From the NCBI GenBank assembly GCA_024276705.1, contig JAJRWS010000431.1, positions 1 to 39,395 on the forward strand: 39,395 nt of DNA. The letters run 5' to 3'. The position numbers and the translations under genes were made by a program. The stretch is from Planctomycetota bacterium. Lineage in GTDB: Bacteria > Planctomycetota > Planctomycetia > Pirellulales > Lacipirellulaceae. The notes under the pieces are model-generated. The model had not been told where the DNA came from. It saw only the letters and a list, made by a program, of their open reading frames with translations, and searched no databases. Of the stretch, positions 32,719 through 39,395 are shown in pieces (within the stretch, counting starts at the first letter, position 1; each line of letters starts with the position of its first letter).

Positions 32719-34304
32719 CGCACCCGGTCGACGAACATCCAGCCGTTGTCTGCGATCGGGAAGAGCGGTCGATGAGGATTTCGCTCACAGGTGCGTGCCA
32801 TACGTCCCCAATGCCAGATGATGTTCATGCCCAGGTTCCATGATTCCTGGGTCACATCTTTCTGGTCTGGGCTCAGGTAATTGAATCCGGACTGAAAAGA
32901 CCAACGGTCATTGAGAGGGACTTGGAAGTCAGCACCCAGGACCGCATCACTGTCGTCGGTTCCACCAATCCAGCAGCGGCCGACGCCACCGTGGAAGAAA
33001 TGCCAGCGATAGAAAAGCAAGTACTGGTCGACGGACTGGTAGGTCGCTGTCGCTCCGTTGTCAAAACTCAGCTCTCGGCTGTTGAGGTGAGAAGCTGCCA
33101 GCAGGCCAAATTCACGTCCGCGAGGTGTTTTCAGGCTGATTTCAAAGCGGATTTGCTGCAAGTCCGCCCGGTCTTTTGAGGCGTCTTCGTTAAGTTGGTC
33201 TTGCATGAAATCCCACACCACACCGAACTGCAGCCCGACTGGCACGCGTCGGTACATGCCGATGGTAACAAAACTTTGGGAGCGACTGCTGTCACTCGCG
33301 GTCGTTCCAGACAACCGACTTTGGGTTGCCAGGTAGCCCAACTGATAGCTGATCTGTGGAAACAGCCGGCCAATCAGAGGTAATCGGCTGCCCACGTTAA
33401 TGCCTTCCTGGAAGCCATAATTGGCCGTCCCGCGATTGTTGGTGGTAAAGTCACGTGTATCACGGAACGAATGCACGCCAGCCTGGAATTCGATGACCCT
33501 GAGGCGGGGCAGGCAGATGGGAAAGCACCAGTAATCCGGCTTGGGTGGGCCCACACTGCTACCGCACTCGTCCACGACACCACAGCCAGGTTCCACTATC
33601 CCGCAGCCAGGATCCGCGATCCCACAACCAATCTCTCCAATTCCGCAACCTGGTTCTCCGATCCCACACCCGGCCTCCACCATGCCACAGCCGGGCTCGC
33701 ATGCCCCTGTGCTACCGCAATAGGCACAGGCGTCAGCAAGATCGGAATCGTAGACAACCTGGCCATGGGAGACAGGAGCGACTTGTGCATCACGGTGCAA
33801 TTGCCGACGCTGCTTGAGTTTTCGGGCGACGCGCTCTATGGGAAAAGGATCTTGCCTGCTTGACAGGCTGGGCGCGGGTGTTGCTGGTGAATCGATGTCG
33901 GCCCGCGTGGCTGGCCGGGTTCGCCTGCGGTTGACAGATTTCCTCTCCTTTTGAACCCGACGGTCCTGTTCGGACGCAAGGGGCACCTGCTTCCGAGACG
34001 GCCGATTCCGCAACGAATTCTCTCTGGCGGATCGTTTTGCTGCAGCCGGCCGTGCGGGTTGATTTCGACTCCGCTGGTCTGTTGCTTTGTCCTCGCGGCT
34101 GTCGGCAGCTGCTTGCCGGGTGCCAACCTGACTTGCGGCTCGAAAAGTGAGCTGTTGGTTCGGCACTGCCTGTCGGGGCTTTTGAAAATGGACATGCTGG
34201 GCGCCCGTTTCGTGTGCTAGCACGGCCCGTGGGCCGATGAAGGCACCAGCCATCGTCAGGACAGAAAAAATCGCAATGGATAGTGTTGCCGGGGAGCGTT
34301 TCAT
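32715..34304 (-). CDS. Putative outer-membrane beta-barrel protein with Cys-Gly repeats
   Basis: 529 residues from the ATG at 34304 with AAGGGA about 8 bases upstream. Seen: signal peptide (LSIAIFSVLTMAGAFIGP core, about 8-25). Residues ~30-185 are basic, Arg/Lys/Pro/Gln-rich low complexity. Then a Cys-Gly repeat zone (DNA 33580-33705). From about 260 comes a beta-strand-rich domain with alternating hydrophobic patterns: VGSRLPLIGRLFPQISYQLG, FVTIGMYRRVPVGLQFGVVW, QYLLFYRWHFFHGG and a final NLGMNIIWHW. This resembles planctomycete outer-membrane-like (DUF6666-type) proteins. Function unknown; surface location is inferred. Confidence 0.72.
   Translation of the reverse strand: MKRSPATLSIAIFSVLTMAGAFIGPRAVLAHETGAQHVHFQKPRQAVPNQQLTFRAASQVGTRQAAADSREDKATDQRSRNQPARPAAAKRSARENSLRNRPSRKQVPLASEQDRRVQKERKSVNRRRTRPATRADIDSPATPAPSLSSRQDPFPIERVARKLKQRRQLHRDAQVAPVSHGQVVYDSDLADACAYCGSTGACEPGCGMVEAGCGIGEPGCGIGEIGCGIADPGCGIVEPGCGVVDECGSSVGPPKPDYWCFPICLPRLRVIEFQAGVHSFRDTRDFTTNNRGTANYGFQEGINVGSRLPLIGRLFPQISYQLGYLATQSRLSGTTASDSSRSQSFVTIGMYRRVPVGLQFGVVWDFMQDQLNEDASKDRADLQQIRFEISLKTPRGREFGLLAASHLNSRELSFDNGATATYQSVDQYLLFYRWHFFHGGVGRCWIGGTDDSDAVLGADFQVPLNDRWSFQSGFNYLSPDQKDVTQESWNLGMNIIWHWGRMARTCERNPHRPLFPIADNGWMFVDRVR
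33580..33705 (-). repeat. In-frame 21-bp repeat encoding CGIxEPG heptads
   Basis: Six 21-bp units from 33580 to 33705 encode repeats such as CGIGEPG, CGIADPG and CGIVEPG. The Cys and Gly positions are constant and the two middle positions vary. The units are diverged at DNA level but kept at protein level, so the motif is under selection. Confidence 0.9.
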
Positions 34305-34551
34305 CGATCGATCCCTTGAGGGGCTCCATGCCAGCAGGCACAGCGCGGCCTTCAATGCTTTGGACGCCGATGATTACCGCACCGAGATAGCTATGCAAGC
34401 CATGCTACTCGATTGATCAGGGACGTCTAGGTAACCCCCCCGGGAACCAGCACGTACAGCTTGTATCGTCCCCCTTACAGTCGCAGCTTTCGTAATAATC
34501 GACACAATCGACAAATTTTTTCAACTTCGCCTAAATTGAACGGTATTGCGC

Positions 34552-35514
34552 CTATCCACTTCGAGGTGTGGCGGCCGTGTGCATCGGCACGTGCTCGGTG
34601 CCAGCAATGTTGTTCCTTGATGTGCTCGGAGGGCTTAACGCGGTGGTGGACGGTGTCGTGTCGGGGAGGCCGGTGGCGACTTCCGTGCTCTGGACCTGAG
34701 CATGGTCCTTGCTGACCGCGCGGGCCGTAGCCGGAACTAGTTCCATTTCGTCCTGGCTTGCCCTTGGGAAAGGCCGGTAGCACCGGTAGATCGACAGTAA
34801 ATCGTACCCAGCTCTCAGGAAGTCGATCGATCGGATCTTTGATCCTTTCACATCATGCCACTGCTGGAGCGGCCATTCGTAGACCGACGTGCGCAGAGAA
34901 GGTTGGGAACGCGCATGCGCCTCAACCGCCAGGCGGGCCAGAATCTCGACATCAAAGACCCACGGACTGAGGAATGGCTGCTCAAAAACGCGTTTCAAGG
35001 CATCGGTAACGCGAAAGAGCTTGGCTCCGCATTGCGTATCGTAGATGGGCATGCGGAGCGTGCAGGAAGCGGCTGCCGCGAACAGACGTCCCAGGTAATG
35101 GCGGACCGGCTGCCGCTGGACCGATCTTCCCAGCAGGCAGACCCGTGCTCCCATGATCAATCGAAGCTCGGGCCGGCGGCGGAGCTGCTGGTGAAAATCA
35201 CCAATCACAGCCAAGGGAGTCGCCAGGTCGGCATCCCAGTAGCCGACAAACTGGGGCTGCCTGCGAAGCGCATGCAAGGTCCCCTGCCTTACCGCTTCTG
35301 CTTTGCCGCCATTGTTTTCCAAGTGCAACACCTGGCAAAGATCGGGAGCGCAAGCGCTTATATCGCCCAAGAGTTCCAAAGTGTCATCCGTGCTGCCATC
35401 GTTTACCAGGAGCAATCGGCAGGGAGGCTCTTGTAGCAGGTAGCGGACATACGCTTCCACGTCTAAGCGATTCGCTTCGTTATAGCACGGTATGACAATG
35501 GTGACGGGCGGCAT
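34552..35514 (-). CDS. GT2-family glycosyltransferase (DPM1/ALG5-like)
   Basis: 320 residues from the ATG at 35514 (MPPVTIVIPCYNEA); the frame to 35577 begins at a TTG without family-like sequence. Seen: VTIVIPCYNEANRL (about 4-17), LLLVNDGSTDDTLELL (about 34-49), NGGKAEAVRQG, then the DxD-type YWDADLATP (about 92-100) and a DTQCGAKLF segment (about 158-166) typical of dolichyl/polyprenyl-phosphate sugar transferases. The last ~80 residues are Ser/Thr/Pro-rich and have no membrane segment. It is divergent from the GT-C-like gene; the two may share a control region (35515-35704). Inferred: transfers a sugar to a lipid carrier. Confidence 0.85.
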   Translation of the reverse strand: MPPVTIVIPCYNEANRLDVEAYVRYLLQEPPCRLLLVNDGSTDDTLELLGDISACAPDLCQVLHLENNGGKAEAVRQGTLHALRRQPQFVGYWDADLATPLAVIGDFHQQLRRRPELRLIMGARVCLLGRSVQRQPVRHYLGRLFAAAASCTLRMPIYDTQCGAKLFRVTDALKRVFEQPFLSPWVFDVEILARLAVEAHARSQPSLRTSVYEWPLQQWHDVKGSKIRSIDFLRAGYDLLSIYRCYRPFPRASQDEMELVPATARAVSKDHAQVQSTEVATGLPDTTPSTTALSPPSTSRNNIAGTEHVPMHTAATPRSG

Positions 35515-35704
35515 GGCGGGACTCGTTGCGGGTGGGAGGTGCCTTGACAACCCTACGGTACCGGGAAGTGCTGTCAAACAGACCGCCCGGAATAAACAGA
35601 TCGACTGGGAATAACCGGCATGATCGTGACAGGCGGTATCGGGTTGTGTGGTCGCTGCATAGTCTTTTCGTTTGGTGGCTCAAACCGTCGAGCTATAGTT
35701 GCAC

Positions 35705-37360
35705 ATGAATTCTCAGTCGTCCTCGCTGGAGGCCCAGGCAGACCCAACGGAGCTCAAATCCGCCCGTGGCTGGCTAACGCTGCGTCCGGGACTTGCCGAT
35801 TGGTTGCTGCTGTTGTTGTTGGTTGCCATTATCCATCGGGCCCAGGGCAGCATGTTGGATGATCCGGGTGTCGGCTGGCACTTGCGCAACGTGGATGCCA
35901 TGTTGGCTGAAGGAACCTGGTTGACTCACGATCCGTTCACCCAGCAACACGAGAGTGCTACCTGGCGGACGAATCAATGGCTTGGCGATTTGGTGCTCTG
36001 GTTGGGTTGGCGCTGGGGTGGTCTGGAAGGAATCGCGGCCGTGACGACGATCCTGCTTGCCCTGATCCTGAGGCACCTCTTTCGCATCCTTTCGAGCGAG
36101 AATATTCCGTGGCCATGGGCACTGCTTTGGACCTATCTGGCGGCGCTGGGTATTTCCTTTTCCTTTGTGGCGCGGCCGAATGTATTTACCATCTTGGGGG
36201 TGATGATCACTGCGTCGACGCTTGACCGTTACCATCGAGGAGTCTGCACACGCCGGGCGACCTTGTGGCTGCTGCCCTTATTTCTTATCTGGGTGAATAC
36301 GCATGGCGGCTTCGCGGCTGGCCTGATGATGCTGATTGCCGCGGTAGGGATCGAAGGGGTTCTGGCATGGGGAGTTCCGTATGGCAACGAGCGGAGCGGC
36401 GCGCGAGTGCGCATGATTCACTTGCTGAAATTGACCGTCGCAGTATTTGTCTGCACGTTGATAAACCCTTACGGTCTGGCCATCTACTCCTGGATTTTTC
36501 AGCTTCTGGGGAATCCGTTTTTCATGCAATTCAATGGGGAATGGCATTCGCCTGATTTTCACGTACTGGGCGCGTTCCGGTTAGAGTTGCTCTTGCTGTT
36601 GCTGCCGATTCTCCTCGCCACTTGCCGCCACCGGCCCAGCTTGATGGCGCTTGCGCTCTGCCTGCTCTGGCTCCATTTGGGCCTGGCCAGCAAACGCTAC
36701 ATGCCCCTTTGGGTGGTGGTTACGGTGCCCCTGTTGGCACGCCTTTCCGTCGATCTTCCGTGGCTGAAAAAAATATCGAATACCCTGGGCCAAAGGTGGC
36801 AGCTCACTGGCGAGTTCAGGCGGGTACTAAGCCTGCCGTCGCGGCAGTCCGCTCCGCTATTCACGGCATTCGCTTGTGCTCTGTTGCTGGTCTGGGCCAG
36901 ATGGTGCGACGACTACGCGTACCACGCTCCCGAACATATCCCCACCAGGGCTCTGCGTCATGTGATCGACCAGCATGGCGATCGGTGCGTGTTTCATCAT
37001 CATGACTGGGGAGGCTGGTTAACCTGGCACGGTTGGCCCCGGGTCAAGAATTGGCTGGACGACCGGGCGGAAGTGCAAGGCCAGCAGCACCTCATGGAAT
37101 ACCAGGATTTGCTCGCCGCCCGTGGTGCCTGGGAGCAGATATTGGCGGAGCAGGGCGTGGAGGTCGTTTGCATTCCTCCCGAGTCATCACTTGCCTGGCA
37201 GTTGGCTTCGCGCCGGTCGTGGCGGGAAACTTATCGGGATGATTATGCGGTTGTTTTCCTGCACATGAACGATCCACGGTCCATCCAACCCACCTTGGGT
37301 GCCCTTGCAAACCCTCATGGTGACACATCGAGGACGACGCATCGGTCGAGCCGCCGGTAA
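35705..37360 (+). CDS. Polytopic membrane protein, GT-C/PMT-like
   Basis: 551 residues from the ATG at 35705 (a TTG two codons earlier is possible). Seen: about ten hydrophobic segments between residues 30 and 400, a lumenal-type loop after the first with DDPGVGWHLRNVDAMLAEG (about 52-70), which is the first-loop acidic pattern of GT-C sugar transferases, and DPFTQQ. The C-terminal ~150 residues form a soluble domain (HHHDWGGWLTW, DDRAEVQG). Planctomycetes have many such proteins of unknown substrate. With the GT2 and methyltransferase neighbours, a role in envelope glycan or lipid-linked sugar transfer is plausible (inference). Confidence 0.75.
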   Translation: MNSQSSSLEAQADPTELKSARGWLTLRPGLADWLLLLLLVAIIHRAQGSMLDDPGVGWHLRNVDAMLAEGTWLTHDPFTQQHESATWRTNQWLGDLVLWLGWRWGGLEGIAAVTTILLALILRHLFRILSSENIPWPWALLWTYLAALGISFSFVARPNVFTILGVMITASTLDRYHRGVCTRRATLWLLPLFLIWVNTHGGFAAGLMMLIAAVGIEGVLAWGVPYGNERSGARVRMIHLLKLTVAVFVCTLINPYGLAIYSWIFQLLGNPFFMQFNGEWHSPDFHVLGAFRLELLLLLLPILLATCRHRPSLMALALCLLWLHLGLASKRYMPLWVVVTVPLLARLSVDLPWLKKISNTLGQRWQLTGEFRRVLSLPSRQSAPLFTAFACALLLVWARWCDDYAYHAPEHIPTRALRHVIDQHGDRCVFHHHDWGGWLTWHGWPRVKNWLDDRAEVQGQQHLMEYQDLLAARGAWEQILAEQGVEVVCIPPESSLAWQLASRRSWRETYRDDYAVVFLHMNDPRSIQPTLGALANPHGDTSRTTHRSSRR

Positions 37361-37453
37361 GGATGCGAAAAAAATGGATGCATTCAAGTAATTCGCAGCA
37401 CTCAATCCGAAATCCTGAACCAATACGAACGTCGATATGCCGGAGAACTTTTG

Positions 37454-38302
37454 ATGCAACGCGAACAATACCAACTTCACGCCGACGTGGAACGGCGGCA
37501 CTGGTGGTTCGTCGCCAGGCGACGCATCATGCGCGGGCTGGTCCGCGAGATACTCCCGCCGAAGCATGGGACCATGGTTCTCGATGTTGGCTGTGGTACG
37601 GGGGGCAACCTGGCGGCATTAGCCGAGGATTACCGTTGTGTTGGCATCGATACGTCGGGCGATGCAATCGCTTTGGCCCGCGCCGGCTATCCGGATATCC
37701 AGTTCGTCTGCGACATGCCCTCTGGAAATCGGCTCCAGGAATTGCTGCCCAAGGTGGGTCTGGTGATGTTGATGGATGTGCTGGAGCATGTGGCGGACGA
37801 TTTCGAGCTGCTTTCCAAGTTGTTTGCCCACGCTTCTCCTGGAACCTGCTTCTTGCTTACCGTGCCAGCCGACATGGAGCTCTGGAGCGAACACGATGAG
37901 AGTTTCGGCCACTATCGCCGCTATGACTTACAACGTTTTCGTCGAATCTGGCAAGATCTTCCCGCGGAAGAGCTGTTGCTCTCGCATTTCAATGCCAGGC
38001 TCTATCCGCTCATTCGTCACTTACGCCGCCGGAATCGCCGCCGGGGCCGCGCCAGCGGGGCACATGGCACCGACCTGAGCGTCCCCATGGGCCCGTTGAA
38101 TAAGGTCTTGGAGACGATTTTTTCGGCTGAGCAAAAAAGACTGGTTGGGGTGCTCAAGGGCACCTCCCGTCGCTATCCGGCGGGAGTCAGCCTGATTGGC
38201 CTGCTCCGTCGTACGGAATCGTCAGCTGGCGTTTCGGTGCTGACCAGGCCAGAGGATGTCGCCGCCGATTTCCGTCAGCCGGGTGTCGTTTGCAAGTCCT
38301 GA
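37454..38302 (+). CDS. Class I SAM-dependent methyltransferase
   Basis: 282 residues from the ATG at 37454 with GGAG about 8 bases upstream. Seen: motif I VLDVGCGTGGNLAAL (about 42-56) binding S-adenosylmethionine, acidic GIDTSG (about 64-69), and VMLMDVLEHVADDFELL (about 102-118) with the DVLEHV motif of methyltransferase-11/23 enzymes. FGHYRRYD (about 153-160) is common in polyketide- or glycan-linked members. No membrane segment at the N-terminus. It follows the GT-C-like gene in the same direction with a 93-base gap, so it may act in the same pathway. Confidence 0.9.
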   Translation: MQREQYQLHADVERRHWWFVARRRIMRGLVREILPPKHGTMVLDVGCGTGGNLAALAEDYRCVGIDTSGDAIALARAGYPDIQFVCDMPSGNRLQELLPKVGLVMLMDVLEHVADDFELLSKLFAHASPGTCFLLTVPADMELWSEHDESFGHYRRYDLQRFRRIWQDLPAEELLLSHFNARLYPLIRHLRRRNRRRGRASGAHGTDLSVPMGPLNKVLETIFSAEQKRLVGVLKGTSRRYPAGVSLIGLLRRTESSAGVSVLTRPEDVAADFRQPGVVCKS

Positions 38303-38502
38303 TAAAGCATGCGGATTGGTCCGATCGCGCTGCTCACCCACTCCATCCGGCTCGAAGAACTCTCGAACGGATGGGCCAGCTGCTTCTCAATGTCTCTTGG
38401 GCCCATTAGAATGGAGCGACGGCAAACGGTGGAATTCAGATCACGGTCACTCGTATTTTGATCCCGTACTGCCTCCAAGCGAAATCCGACGAGGTTCTAT
38501 CC

Positions 38503-39222
38503 ATGGCAACCGCAGCAGCGAATGGTCGAGAGGCTCCCTCCGATCTGTCTACCCCGCATCACGACAGTCAGCACGGCGCCAGTCCCGGGGGCGTATTTCA
38601 TGTGGCACATCCCCTGATCCAGTATCATCTTGCCCGCATGCGCGACGAAACTACTCCCGCCAATGTGTTTCGCATGTCGGTCCGGCGGCTGACCATGCTG
38701 TTGGCTTACGAGGCGACCAAAGATTTGCCCGTGAGCGCGACCAAGGTACAAACGCCGCTGGCGGAAGCCGATGGCGTGAAGATTGACGGTCGCGTCGGCC
38801 TCGTGCCCATCTTGCGAGCTGGGCTGGGCATGGTCGACCAGGTACTCGATCTGCTGCCCATGGCCGAAGTCTGGCACCTGGGTCTTTACCGGGATGAAGC
38901 GACCGCGCAACCTGTCCGCTATTACGACAAGCTGCCCGCGCAGCGACCGGTGGATGTGGGCATGATTGTCGACCCCATGCTGGCGACCGGCGGTTCGGTG
39001 ATGGCCGCGCTGATGACCTTGCGAGAATGGGGAGTTGCCCGGGTGAAAGTGCTCTCCTTGATCGCTTCCAGGGAAGGAATCAACGAGGTCACCGCGCGAT
39101 TTCCCGAAGCCCAAATTTATATCTGCCAGATCGACCCAGTCCTGAACGACCGCAAATTCATCGTGCCAGGTCTGGGCGATGCGGGAGACCGAATCTTCAA
39201 CACGGTTCAACCAGGGAGCTAG
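38503..39222 (+). CDS. upp: Uracil phosphoribosyltransferase
   Basis: 239 residues from the ATG at 38503 with GAGG about 8 bases upstream. It makes UMP from uracil and PRPP in pyrimidine salvage. Seen: HPLIQYHLARMRDETT (about 36-51), VPILRAGLGMVD (about 105-116), PRPP-binding loop VDPMLATGGS (about 161-170) and the uracil-contacting GLGDAGDRIFNT (about 224-235). The ~30-residue Ser/His-rich N-terminal extension before the family start is not usual and may be cut by a downstream start, but no better ATG is present. The stop is followed by the CTGAACCC repeat. Confidence 0.95.
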   Translation: MATAAANGREAPSDLSTPHHDSQHGASPGGVFHVAHPLIQYHLARMRDETTPANVFRMSVRRLTMLLAYEATKDLPVSATKVQTPLAEADGVKIDGRVGLVPILRAGLGMVDQVLDLLPMAEVWHLGLYRDEATAQPVRYYDKLPAQRPVDVGMIVDPMLATGGSVMAALMTLREWGVARVKVLSLIASREGINEVTARFPEAQIYICQIDPVLNDRKFIVPGLGDAGDRIFNTVQPGS

Positions 39223-39241
39223 AGTCTGGTCAATCCTTTTC

Positions 39242-39265
39242 CTGAACCCTGAACCCTGAACCCTG
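39242..39265. repeat. 8-bp tandem repeat (CTGAACCC)3
   Basis: Three perfect CTGAACCC units begin 19 bases after the upp stop codon, followed by CTGAC. A similar CCTGAACCCT piece occurs near 1523. Confidence 0.85.
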
Positions 39266-39276
39266 ACAAGGAATTT

Positions 39277-39395
39277 ATCATTAGTCATTTAACAATAGTC
39301 ATTTGTCATTGCGAAAAGAAGAAACCGGATCCGCGACGAATCATAAGCCCTTGCAACCAATTGCCAAATGATAATTGACAAATAACTATTGACAA
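39277..39395. repeat. TCATTTGTCATT-type inverted repeat at the window edge
   Basis: Left arm 39293-39310 (CAATAGTCATTTGTCATT) and right arm 39373-39391 are complementary apart from about two differences. Further TCATTAG motifs precede the left arm. The element may continue past the window. Confidence 0.65.

Noticed and set aside
1-39395. CRISPR arrays, tRNA or rRNA genes
   Set aside because: The tandem repeats found have units of 7-42 bp without CRISPR-like spacers, and no tRNA-like cloverleaf or rRNA stretch was recognised by eye.

Overview
This window looks like the chromosome of a planctomycete, probably a Pirellulales-type organism. The evidence is the gene families and their style: secreted proteins with Cys/Gly repeats, small lipoproteins rich in Cys, a DUF3748-type propeller, a neutral-ceramidase-like protein, HEAT/LRR plus PDZ proteins, a topoisomerase I with a lysine-rich tail, a PpiD-like protein with a large acidic insert, and wide gaps full of palindromes and short tandem repeats. 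No rRNA, tRNA, CRISPR array, prophage or plasmid function was seen.

Layout. 1-2.4 kb: the 3' end of the xanthine dehydrogenase molybdenum subunit, a repeat-rich gap, and xdhC. 2.4-8.4 kb: topA, divergent from a membrane-anchored PpiD/SurA-like folding protein. 8.4-12.6 kb: an unassigned possible glycosyltransferase facing glgB, with a degenerate RNase H-fold gene upstream of glgB. 12.9-15.4 kb: a compact leftward operon (ACT-domain protein, zinc-ribbon membrane protein, HD-domain phosphohydrolase). 15.9-20 kb: a YbgC-type thioesterase, a propeller-phosphatase fusion and a ceramidase-like protein. 20-25 kb: a glutamine-amidotransferase-fold protein without its catalytic Cys, a CPBP membrane protease, an ABC-2 permease and acylphosphatase. 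25-30.6 kb: a secreted protein with a CX4CH motif, two lipoprotein-like genes, an HtrA-like protease with a dead RAYT transposase fragment against its 3' end, and a Gfo/Idh/MocA-like protein with a membrane tail. 30.7-34.4 kb: a HEAT/LRR-PDZ gene cut by an in-frame TAG, a small conserved-looking protein, and an outer-membrane-like protein. 34.5-39.2 kb: a GT2 glycosyltransferase, a polytopic GT-C-like membrane protein, a methyltransferase and upp.

How genes may work together. xdhB and xdhC belong to one pathway: XdhC matures the molybdenum cofactor for the dehydrogenase. The 14.2-15.4 kb trio is spaced like an operon, but its common role is unknown. The GT2, GT-C-like and methyltransferase genes may form a small envelope-glycan locus. 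Most other neighbours are housekeeping genes with no clear functional link.

The most unusual content is in the gaps. A 123-bp element with short terminal inverted repeats and a pairable core occurs three times (about 15.6, 32.3 and 32.6 kb). Four different long palindromes sit in other gaps (1.0, 18.3, 20.4 and 24.9 kb). Pyrimidine-rich 7-bp tandem repeats lie directly upstream of three start codons (xdhC, the CPBP protease and the ABC permease) and seem to take the place of a Shine-Dalgarno. I found no obvious complete new defence or metabolic system. The repeat families and the inactivated-enzyme paralogues are the best leads.
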